NCBI GenBank assembly: GCA_964017065.1 | Contig: OZ024787.1 | Span: 6,011,301 to 6,075,300, forward strand | DNA length: 64,000 nucleotides | Source of the DNA: Haliclona indistincta | Taxonomy: Eukaryota > Porifera > Demospongiae > Haplosclerida > Chalinidae | Direction of reading: 5' to 3' | Shown: positions 49,385-60,100 of the stretch, piece after piece | Position numbering within the stretch: position 1 is the stretch's first letter | Layout: every line of letters begins with the position of its first letter | Program-made: the position numbers and the translations under genes | Notes under the pieces: generated by a model | What the model was told of the DNA's origin: nothing | The model's input: the letters and a program-made list of their open reading frames with translations, nothing else | Database searches by the model: none

Positions 49385-50362
49385 TCACAAGTCCAGCATA
49401 ACGGAGCAACTTCTCTTTTCCACTAAAATCACGGCACCCATTACAAAGATACCAGCCAGCAATGGTAGCACTAGTTTCAGTATGTGGATGTCTGACTGCA
49501 TCAGTTCAGGGATGATACTAACCATTGCTATATAAAGAAATCCTCCAGCAGTGAATGGCAACATCCATGAGGTGCATTGCCCTACTTGTTCTGCCAGCAA
49601 GCCAATGACAACACCCACCATGCCTCCACCAGCAGTAATAACCTGTGCCTTTGCTGCAGTTCTTGTGTTGAATCCTGATCTCAAGAGAATAGCAAAGTCT
49701 CCGACTTCATGTGGTATCTCATGACATATGATTGCTAGTGTAGTCAATGCTCCAACCAATGGACTAGCCATATAACTTGCTGCAATAGCAAGCCCATGAG
49801 TAAAATTGTCAGTGCAGTTAGCAACAAGGTTTAGATAACCACTGGCAACAGCAGAAATACGACCACTTTCCTCACTGGTACCTTTAGAAACTTTTTCTAC
49901 ACTCATGAACACAAGCAATCCCACTAGAACCCACACTCCAACACTGAACACGTGTTCTCCCGGACCCCAGGCCTCTGGTAGTAAATGCAAAAATACGTCG
50001 CCAAGCAAACCTCCAACAGCAAAGCTAAGTACAGTTTGCATAACAGTATTCGTCTTTTCAGTTCCGTCCAATCGCACAAAACGATTCAGCAGGAGAGGCA
50101 GCACCCCACACGCTCCAACAGCAACAGCACTTGTTAAACAAAGAATCCATGTGGACAGAGACAGTTGTTCGCGGTCTAGTCCAGTGATCTTCTGCGAATG
50201 AATATGCCCCAGTGCTGGGCCAAACCATATCGCTGCTAATAAAAACAGTGAGAGAAGCATTGCATCGCAGAGCGTCTTCACGAGACGTAAACCCGACAAG
50301 AGACAACGGACCGAGGGGAACCCATTGTTGTGTACGCCAAGCGCAAACAGACTCCACCCCAC
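49385..50362 (-). CDS. SLC39A13: ZIP-family zinc transporter, SLC39A13-like
   Basis: An intronless 325-residue frame (human ZIP13 is about 370). The metal-binding helices are intact: DNFTHGLA (D185, N186, H189) in helix 4 and HEIPHEVGDFAILLR (H214, H218, E219) in helix 5. HEIPHE is the LIV-1 subfamily signature. About eight hydrophobic segments are seen, with a signal-like first segment at 34-50. Conservation around HEVGDFAILLRSGF and GGFLYIA is closest to ZIP13, which moves zinc out of Golgi/vesicles to the cytosol; ZIP7 is the main alternative. The His-rich loops of ZIP7 are absent. The TELO2 stop is only 58 bp upstream on the same strand. Confidence 0.88.
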   Translation of the reverse strand: MGWSLFALGVHNNGFPSVRCLLSGLRLVKTLCDAMLLSLFLLAAIWFGPALGHIHSQKITGLDREQLSLSTWILCLTSAVAVGACGVLPLLLNRFVRLDGTEKTNTVMQTVLSFAVGGLLGDVFLHLLPEAWGPGEHVFSVGVWVLVGLLVFMSVEKVSKGTSEESGRISAVASGYLNLVANCTDNFTHGLAIAASYMASPLVGALTTLAIICHEIPHEVGDFAILLRSGFNTRTAAKAQVITAGGGMVGVVIGLLAEQVGQCTSWMLPFTAGGFLYIAMVSIIPELMQSDIHILKLVLPLLAGIFVMGAVILVEKRSCSVMLDL

Positions 50363-50420
50363 CTACGCCCACAGCATGCATTAGTCACAACACGAACATA
50401 ACCAGTACAGTTGAAGTATA

Positions 50421-53400
50421 TTATTGCAATGTAGTCACTTTGTTCACAACCTGCTTAGCGGCAGCAAGCACCAAGCAAGCAAGCTGACGGCATTCCTGAT
50501 CAGCATCTTCCTTACTGACACCTGCATGGAAGATAATACAGCAGTAATACAGACTAAATTTTGGTCTTTGCCTATCAAAAATCGCTAAATTTCACCATTC
50601 GTGAAATTTAGCTACCGCAAGAGTTTTAATTCTTGTCTACCATAAAATTGCTACCTTTACAGTATGAATAACACGTACTATGTACATGATAGTAAATAAT
50701 TATCAATCAGTATTAAACATACAATCGTTATTTTGTTCTAGCAAAACAATTATTATAAGCACTACTAAAAAAGCTATCTGACGAAAAGTTGCTATAACTT
50801 TGCAATGCATTTCTCACCTTCTACCCACTTGAGAGCTTCAAAAAACCCATCACTGGTCAGAGATGAGCTTGATGGAGGAACAGCTACTAGCATCATGTAT
50901 AAACAGTATAGAACACCTTGACGAACAAATCTATACCAACAGAATTTAAACTGAATATACAAAAGCAGTGCTATTAGGACTAACATGCCACTATGAAATT
51001 TAATAGCCCAACAGAAGTCCAATAATGCTGCTGCCATAACAGGAGCAGTAGGATAATGAGATGCAGCTTGCATAACACTTCCAAGAGTAAACAAGAGATG
51101 ACCTAAGAGAAGACTGGTAAAGAGAAGGAATTATAATCGTAAAAAGTTACTTTCACTGTAAAAATTACAGTTAACCTGTCTCTGCCAAGTAGATCTAGAG
51201 TGGGTATCCTAGAATCAAACTGTCTCATCAACGGAAAGAAAAAATGGCCGCACACAGCTGCAAACCTACTCATACTGGAAGAAGATTGCTTGGATGGTCC
51301 CTGAAATAACATTATGCATACAGGCATGGATTTACAGCACAATGATCGCTCAAGTGGTGTATCAAGAGGCAGCTAAAATGCTCTTGAACAAACATTGCTA
51401 AGTCTATTGATCACTCGAGGTACTGCTACAGTACCTCATGAGTATACTCAATAGAAAAAACATTTAGAGTATTACCAGCGGTTTTGATGATCTACAGTAT
51501 GGATGATACAATAATGGTGCAACAGCACTTTTCCACCATACTCTTTACATGTATTGGCTATAGAACACTCGAAAGCTATGCTTTAACATAAATACAGTAA
51601 AACCCTGATGCCAAAAACCAAGAGTATATAATAAGAAGAGTGTTAAATCATCAAACGTAGCATACCCGCGTACAAAATCTGTGCATAAGTAATGTGACAG
51701 GCACGTGAGAAATCACCGTAAATGTGTCTGTAGTATATGTCATCTGCTACGTTTGCGAGGGGATGTGGCCAAGCATCGCTGAGCTCATGTTAGTACCACC
51801 ATCGATCCGTGCCGACTAGTACCGCCTATGGAGCGGCAGGATTCAGTGTCATTCAGCTCACGTGCGTGTCACGTTACTTTATACACAGATTTTGTACGCG
51901 GGTATGCTACTTTTGACACTCTTATTATTATTGCCGAACACCTTAGCGTGAGAAAATAATCGAGACGGTGTGCGGGAGACTGGAGTGTCTGCGTTTTCTC
52001 AGTAATGTTAATATGTATGTATATTTACATGTCATGCTTAGGAATGCTAATCAGGGTTACGGCGAGGGCTCATACTACGTATTATACTGCGGGGTCACGG
52101 GATCGTTGGACCCTGTTGTGTAGATAAGAACTTAACAGTGAGCTGAGACCATGGCGGAACAGATCCCAGAGTCCACTCCTGACAAAGCCAAGTGGCTAGC
52201 TCGGCTCAGGAAGAGAAAACAGAGAGCAGTGCCTGAGTCTAATGCCACAAAAGAAGCAATGTAGGCCATCATCAGTACTTACAATACACGGAACAGGCAT
52301 TGACTCTTAGGTCATCTGACACGAGTCCACGAGTCCATGATGCCGAACTTGCACGTATTTATACCCACACTAAGCGCCGCTCCCTGCATGCAGGCAGCTC
52401 AGTCATCAAACAAAAGCAGGCCAACACAAGACAAGCTAGCTCACTGCATCCGTACCCGCCGGCCATTTGCTTTCAAGCCCCACCCAAAATTTTAGGTGGT
52501 CAATAATATCTACTTAATAAACTCTGCGAGAGGCATTCAGTATCTCCTAGTATACTCTAGGTACTGGTTGTGAACAAGCCAGCTATACACAAAGTAACTG
52601 TGTTACTTAATTACTATACGTTATACCTTAGATATCATTCTGGTTTTTGCCTTTATTCGGTCTTCCACTATTTTCTGCCATGGCTTGGCTTGCTTCAAGG
52701 AGACCTCTTCCATCACGGAAGCTTGAGCGCTTGACTTGTCACCAACACTAGCCAGTTTAATGGCACCCGATGATAATACCTGATTATGACTGAGCCAGTA
52801 CTTACAAAGCAAGAGAGTTTCCTCACCTCAAGTATGTCTATTCTTTGTCTAATATTATAGTGAGGAGCATAGAACTGTTCACACAGATATGTGGCTATCT
52901 ATTATGAGAAGTGATTAAACAGTACTACAACCCTGTCCACCATAATATACAGCTGGTAACTTTCATGAGGATAAATTTCCGTTCTTTTTTCTATCGGTCT
53001 ATCAGAATGAAATTTTTGTACAAACAAAATTAGCCATGCAATTTGCAATTTGCGATAGAATAGCAAGCACTTTGCAAGAAGTTACAATGGGAACGCTAAT
53101 TCATAGTGTGTGAACAGGTCTAGCGGCTACCAAATCCAGAAGGCATCCAGGTCACCAGGTGTTGGCGACTAAGTATGAAAATTTAACTTACGAAATTCTG
53201 CCTTATGTGTCCAAACAAAAAAATTAATAACCAGCTATACAGTATAACAATTTTGATGAACGTACCTCAACAGGGCAGCACACAACTAATGCCAGTAGCG
53301 CCTTGTATCGATGTAAAGAGAAGTCAGTCATGGCAGTATTATCAGCCAAGTGTAGTAACACTTTGGCTAGCTCAACACACACATGATCAAGGTCAGACGG

Positions 53401-56400
53401 TACAGTATAAATAAGTTGCTCCAATGCTAACAGTGATGATTCTACCACATCTGGTTTGTCATGAGCTAGTAAACCTAAAGATAAAAGACTTAATAAACAC
53501 AAAGAAGAAGAATAGTAGAGGAATAGTGTTTCACTTCCTCCAAGGGTTTTATTTTCTCTTTACAAGCAATAAAACCTGGCAAAACTGATCTCTAGTTAAT
53601 GTTACGCATAGAAACATTTTCACAAATTCATTATAAACTCACTACTTAGGAGCGCTTTCTACTCACTGCCATTTGTATTTACCTTCGGCAGCCAGTCAAA
53701 AAGCACTAAAATTCGAGAAAGTTCAATAAGGTCACAGAACTTTATTGCAGTGGGGCATCCTCACTGACTTAGGCATACCCTAAATATTTAAAAGGTGCAT
53801 GGTACACATTCATATAAAAGTGACAAAGAAGTGGGTCTGGGGGCGTCCCTAGCCTTGTCCCCACGCTCTCCACGGAGAGCCTAGTATACATTGCACGCGC
53901 ATACGCTAATTATCGCTGGTTTTAACCAAAATAATCGTTATAATCAAAATTATACTGTCGTAATTGTTAGGATACTACATTATTGTTTAAAACAGAACCT
54001 TAGTTCTGTCATAATGGCCTTGGACAAGTGAGATGCTGACGTGCAGATGAAGAACCATCAGCGTAAGGCTATTTGCTACGTCTCTTAGCCTTGAAATTGC
54101 TGGAACCCATAGGAACTTGAAGGAGCTCATGAATTCTTAAAGCCAAGCGAATTGAGGAGACCAGCATTCAGTAACAGTGTAGGCATGCATTATTATATGG
54201 AATCAGATAAACTCAACAGTAGAGAGCTCGAGTAAAGGTACTAGCAGACCACACATTCTTCTTAGAATACTTTTGGACACTTCAGTGTTTGGTACATGCC
54301 CAAAATTCCCCCCGCCGCGCAAGCGCGCCGGTATAACACTGTACTATCTGCCCGGGCTGCTTCATATTTCTGCAGCCGCCTATGGTTCGAAGGAGCAGAG
54401 CCCCTTGCCGCTTTCAGCATTTTAGGTGTCCGGAATTGCATAGTTTAGCATAGAATATGGTCTGTTTGCACACCTGGACACCACTAGGTTTTAATATCAG
54501 TCACCAAGGCTAAATGAAGACCATAATTAGCTGAAAATTGATGATGTTGCAACACTTAAAAGGCTTCAGTTCTGAAGTGGGTGTGGACAACGCAGAGTTT
54601 AGTACAATGTCGTATACTCTGACATGCCAGGAGAAAACAGTGCTAGTTTGGAATAGCTAGCTTACTGCATGTTTTAGAAATTTGCAAGACAAACTACCAG
54701 TTTAGAACAAGTCGATTAAATATTTCAGTAACTAAAGGGTTAATGCTCATCGTGTGGACACTGGTAAAAGTGTGTAATGGCATTCCGTATATCTAATGCC
54801 ACAAAAGGTGACAGGTTCTGGACAATCTGATACCAGCAGCACACCATAAAATGTTGCTTAGGTGCCATCAAGGTAGTGAATCAAATGTTAAACTTTCATG
54901 GCTGACTTGACACATGTGTAGTCAAAAATTCACAAGTAGTGCATGTGTGCATGTACCTTGCAGGCAAGTCCTCAAGTGGTGTGGGGTTTTGACACTTGAG
55001 ATTTTTGGATCACTAGTCATGTCATATGCTACCAGGTCATCATCACTTCAAATAAATCACAATACAGCCGAGCAACATAGATATTTTACATTTACCTATC
55101 TGAGTCTGAGCAATTTTTGACTTGAGCAATACCAACACCATAAGCATTTTTCTTATCCTGCGCTGGAGCAGCTAAAGAAGCAGTAGGAGGCTGACAGGTT
55201 GCTTTCTTTCTTTCTTGGTGCTTCTGGATGAGTCTCTTTTCCTGGAACACACAACAGGAAGTCACAAAAGAAATTCACATGGATACTGACATTACTGACA
55301 AGGAAATTAAATTTGGAACATATAAGGAAAGGTAAGAGGGAAACACTATCATACTTGTTCTTCTATAGGATCCATGAGTGACTTCAGCCAGTGGGTTTGG
55401 TCATTATCCTCATAATCAAATTTGAGAGGTTCCTTGGTATTTGGTTGTATTCTGTTCATCAAATATTCTCCCACAACCATCCCAACTAGCCTCTGCGAGG
55501 CCAGAGGACTCTCTATGTGTACCTGAATACCATGCATAGCTAGACTCTGCAACTCTAAGGAATTACACAGTTGAAGTGAAGTCAAGCATCCATTTAACAA
55601 CCTTACTCAAAAGAAATGAGGTATCTACGCAAGTTATGGCGAGAACAATGAGTGAAGAAATCCTCAAATGCTGCTGATCTGACATATGTCTCAGTGAACT
55701 ACTACTACTCCATACAGACAGACATGATTTTAGAGCTTCAATTAGCAGAGGAATTCGCTTTTGGGAAGATGCCAGATAGCCTATTATAGACTGTGGTTGA
55801 GCAGGTGGGCGCACAAGAAAGTATTTGTGGGTTAGTATGTACTTGCAATGATGATTGGAGAGAGGAAGATCACCAATTAGTCTATACAGTGGACAATCAG
55901 CCAGTAGAGACCTGCATAGTATAACAGGAATATTTGTCACCAGCTGTTCAATCAGCATGCCGCATTCCTTGCACTTAAAAACCACAATCTAATTTTAAAC
56001 GAACACATACATGTATACAATGGTAAATCCAAAGTTTTGTACTGACAATAGATCACTCACTTTGTACTATTAATTATGAAACCATCTAATACTGGCTCCA
56101 TGCTCCTCTGTGGAAGCCGAGTGATCAATGTGTGACATAGACGCTGCCATAGTGGGTCACTGCTCGTCTTCTCTTCCAGCATAGGAACAAGATGTTCACA
56201 AAGTGGCTCTTGAAAACATTTGTAACAGCATTACATTTTAAATGTACCACTGCTTACCTTTGCCTCCACCAAGACACCCTTTACCAAGTAAAACAGCAAT
56301 AAACAGAACAGCACAGTCTTGTCCACCTAATAGCAAATCACATAGCCAGCTGTATAAACACATCCATGACTATTGTGATGAAGTTATGATGTAACACGTT

Positions 56401-57035
56401 CAGAGTTCAGACTAGCTATGACTGACTACCTCTTAATCCATCACAGACTCTTTGTAATGCCAGTATGATGATGTCAGCCATTCTTTGATAGTATGGCACT
56501 GGAAGGAAGCAATGTTGAAGGTCATGACCTAGACGCCCAGCCAACACATCTGGTAGGCGGCAAATGCACAGAATGAGGTTATCCTGTGTTGGAGTTAGTT
56601 GAGACTGTCTTGTCCTACACTGGTCCATCACCAATTCTAACAAACTGTCACTTGAAATGAATGAAGCTGCTTCATTTTGAAGCCATTCAGCTGCTTGTGC
56701 CCTATAGAAATAATGTAATTCTCTTCTCCGAGATCACCAAGTCTACCTTACCCAGCATCAGATAGTGCCATAACAATCAATTCCAGCACATTTGTCTCAC
56801 CTAACAAATGTAACAATCGGCTAGCAGCACTACGCGGTTTTACACATGCCAACCACTTGTTGCCATTTTGAACTAAAGTCTGAAATGTATGTCTATGCAC
56901 AGAAGATGCGTCAGTAGTATCCTGTAACTCAGATATTGTCTTCTGTGCATCTTCAGCTACTTCACAGAATTGGTCTGCACTAGTGGCGTTGAAAACCTGC
57001 GACCGTATGCGACGAAGAAGACTAGTAGCCGACAT
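50421..57035 (-). CDS. TELO2: Telomere length regulation protein TEL2 homolog
   Basis: Complete gene; start taken at ATG 57035 (MSATSLLRRIRSQ), stop 50423-50421. Approximate exons: 56752-57035, 56432-56702, 56258-56326, 56056-56200, 55568-55914, 55357-55554, 55110-55241, 53265-53477, 52827-52898, 52627-52777, 51178-51302, 50994-51112, 50816-50934, 50421-50521. Diagnostic stretches are LVGMVVGEYLMNRIQP, CVELAKVLLHLADNTA, PWQKIVEDRIKAKTRM, RFAAVCGHFFFPLMRQFDS and LDLLGRDRL, in the order found in animal TELO2. TELO2 with TTI1 and TTI2 forms the TTT co-chaperone that, with HSP90, matures PIKK kinases (ATM, ATR, mTOR, DNA-PK). The whole protein is alpha-helical repeat. The 1.6-kb intron 53478-55109 is repeat-rich. 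The junction near 50934/50994 is not resolved. Confidence 0.9.
51627..51932. mobile_element. MITE with ~80-bp inverted arms in TELO2 intron
   Basis: Left AATAAGAAGAGTGTT and GTAGCATACCCGCGTACAAA, continued through GACAGGCACGTGAG, return inverted at 51864-51930 (CACGTGCGTGTCACGTTACT, TTTGTACGCGGGTATGCTAC, GACACTCTTATTATTA). The arms are long relative to the 305-bp element. It is non-coding. Confidence 0.8.
52945..53246. mobile_element. TATAC...TATA-type MITE in TELO2 intron
   Basis: The left end TATACAGCTGGTAAC and right end ATAACCAGCTATACAGTATA form an imperfect inverted pair about 300 bp apart. The terminal words match the family at 10712 and 30822 with some drift. Confidence 0.55.
53478..55109. 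other. Repeat-rich TELO2 intron
   Basis: 1.6 kb without coding sequence. It contains dispersed repeat copy C (54390-54742). A GC-rich, CpG-bearing stretch lies just before it (54309-54360, CCCCCCGCCGCGCAAGCGCG). Confidence 0.5.
54390..54742 (+). repeat. Dispersed repeat, copy C
   Basis: Collinear with 15938-16221 and, inverted, with 3780-4085. It shares the terminal word ACTAAAGGGTTAA (54730-54742) with copy B, supporting that word as a true element end. Confidence 0.65.
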
Positions 57036-57118
57036 TACAAAAGCTCCACGTGACTTGACCACGCCCAACTCCAATCAAAGCGCCCCTCCCTTCCCACCAC
57101 CAGATCAGAGTCGCCACT
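57036..57118. promoter_or_regulatory. Very short divergent promoter region, TELO2 / SMURF
   Basis: Only 83 bp separate the two start codons, so transcription starts must be inside each other's leaders or within this gap. CACGTGAC (E-box core CACGTG) lies at 57047-57054 and a C-rich block at 57083-57099. No TATA box. Confidence 0.55.
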
Positions 57119-60100
57119 ATGTCTTGTCCAAGTCCAGTAAGCGAGCCTAACGAATTTGGGCTGATCGCGACCAATCCCTTGAACGGTTACCACAGCCAAC
57201 CAAACGAGCAAAGACGAATGAAGCTAAGACTCACTGGTGAGCTTGATCGCGCATCCTTAGTCTAGATCTAGTCCGAGTAGTCTCTTAGATCAATGCAGCC
57301 GCTAAAGACGTGCAGGCGCTAGTTGCTACTTCAACGACACGTTCTGTACATGTATTACTTTCTTTATTTTCTAGTTCATTCAGCTAGAAACCTCGTAAAG
57401 AAGGATCTGTTCAGTAAGTCTCAACTCGGTCACTCCCCCACACACTATTGATCATCTCTGTCCTGTTTACTCCTCAGAAAAGCCCGACCCTTTTGCAAAG
57501 ATAGTGGTAGAGGGTAGCGGCCAGTGTCACTGTACAGAACCAATCAGAGATGTACTAGATCCAAAATGGAACCAGCACTACGACTTGTAAGTACTGCCTT
57601 GACTTCTCATTCTTTCTGCTAGCTCTTCTGCACATAATCTACTAACTCATGATTGTCCTGTTCTTGGTGTTACAGACTCCTGACTCAAAATGATTCAGTT
57701 ATAATTAGTATTTGGAATTCTAAGAAAGTGCACAAGCGCCAGGGAGCTGGGTTTCTTGGTTGTGTCAGGCTCAGTCCGGCTGGTATTACTAAACTAAGAG
57801 ACACTGGATGTAAGTTAATACAGTAGATCACAGACAGACAGTGTAGCAGCAAGTGTGCAAACATTCACAGACACTATTGTAATCAATGCAGTTCAAAGAC
57901 TGAATTTGAACAAGGACAATGTTGATGATGAAGAACCAGTGAAGGGACAGATAATTGGTATGTGCTGTTGTTCAGTTGTCAGCAATGTGATCAATCACGC
58001 AATTTTGTAGTGAGTCTTACATCTCGAGAGTCTAGCACGTACTCTATATCCACTCCTTCAACTCTTGGTCCCTCATCAGAGGAACTACCTGAAGGGTAAG
58101 TTTCACCAAAGGTAGATACAAGTCTGTTTCCTCTGTTGGGACATTTTTGCCTACCTATCAGTTTCTCTTGTTGTCTGTTAATAGGGTAGAGACCCCATGC
58201 TTGCATCAAAGCAGTATTGCTCTGGTACAATTATACAATTATTTGTTCTAGTGTAATCATATTATTTAGTAGAAGGATTTGTTTAAAGATTGGTCTACCA
58301 TTTTATATGGTACACAGAGACACTGCTCAACAACTTGTTGATTGTATTTGGTATGTTGTCACACAGCTGGGAGCGCAGACGGAGCCCACATGGCAGAGAA
58401 TACTTTATCAATCATTATACACGCACAACACAATGGCAAAGACCTACTAGGTAACTACTATAATTATTAGTGTAAAAATATTTTCACTTTGTCTCTGCAG
58501 ACCGGGGTATGAAAGTGTCCAGTCTCATATCAACTCAGCATCAGGCCCACCTACTGACAGCCAGCTTCAGCCCACACCAAGCGAAGTAGCTAATAATCAG
58601 TTAAACAGTGAAAGGCCTTTAAGTACTCAGGGCCTGCCAACATCATCTGAATCTACAAACAATTCATCTATTATTACTAATACCACTACTGCAGTTACTA
58701 CCAGTAGCACTACCACTCCTACTACTACTGTCCGGATCACTAGGAACAAGTGGGCTAATAGTATACTACTGTTGTGCAGTATTATTGTACTTTGTCTTTT
58801 CAGTGGATCTCGCAGAAGATCAGTCGATGCTGTTCGACAGCAGATGTACTTGAGTCGAAACACATTACATCATGAACTACAATTACCTGATGGCTATGGT
58901 AGATTAATATCACTGTATTAATGAAAGAGTTATTATACTTTGTTGTGTTCTAGAACAAAGAGTCACACCTCAAGGACAAGTTTATTTTATTCACAGAGCA
59001 ACTGGAGTCAGCACATGGCATGATCCTAGGTTCAGGTTAGTTCTAAAATAATTCAGTTAGTACTAACTATGTAACTGTGACTTGAGGTTGAGTTTATTGG
59101 GTAGTGTTAGTGTTGCTAGGGCTGGTAACCATGAGATCTGGAGTGTTTGACATGCCATGCCTACTGTGTGTGTGGTGCAAGCCTTACAAATGTGTAGACA
59201 TAACCTTGCAGTGAGGGCCTCTAGTACTAATAGATTATGACTCCAGACAGTCTGTCTTGACCCTCCTACTTCTGACACAGATTCATTAGCATTCTTTACA
59301 GTATTGATTATCTAGCTATGAATAAACTATAGTTGACTGTAACCAGGAAACTGCAGTATCTTCCCAGTTGGAATTACATATTATTGTTAGACACCAGGTC
59401 AAGGGATCTACCTAACGAAACCATAATAGTTCAAGGGTGAATTAATCTGGCTGATATGTGTCTGGACTATAACAACCATAGCTACATAGAAGCTGTTGTT
59501 ACAACAGGTGTCAATGGTTCATACAGCTAATCAACTCATTGGATTTATGCATACCATAAATTCATTTAAAATTCTTACACACGACATTTGAACTAGTTTT
59601 ATTGGTGAAAATGTTTGTTATGAGCTACATGTCTTGTAGTTAGCTTATTTGGCGCAGTTTATCTTGTCTCTATGTCCATGATAACTAGTACATTTATAAA
59701 ATACTGGGGGCGAGCCTGAGCTGATTATACATTGTATGTGCTGCACAATTCAAGACAATCCATTTTTTCTGCATATGCACATACATTACAGCTTGTCAGA
59801 CTTGTCATGAAGTTAATTTAAGAATGTCTTTATAGTGGCTTTAGAAATGACTTTAAAATTGAAATTGACAAGCGCGCTCGCCACATGGGAACATAGGGAG
59901 GACAAACGCACCACGCGGCCAGATACATACATATATACAAACATTCCCCGCGACGTGGGACGCACATCATCATCAATGTGGGGTTCGCTCAGGCTCGCCC
60001 CAATTATAATGTATTCATGATCGGACATCAAAATCTAATGGGTTTCAGACTTTGGTTGCTCGGGATTAATTTGTAGTCACCATACCAAGATGGTACTTTT

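Noticed and set aside
52151..52264. 37-codon plus-strand frame with a good start context (GAGACCATGG) in a TELO2 intron
   Set aside because: Too short, no family match, and located among transposon relics; may be the remnant of a transposon protein.
58660..58803. Hydrophobic segment as a true transmembrane helix of SMURF
   Set aside because: It coincides exactly with a 54-nt GT-AG intron whose pyrimidine tract explains the hydrophobic codons; kept only as an alternative-splicing finding.
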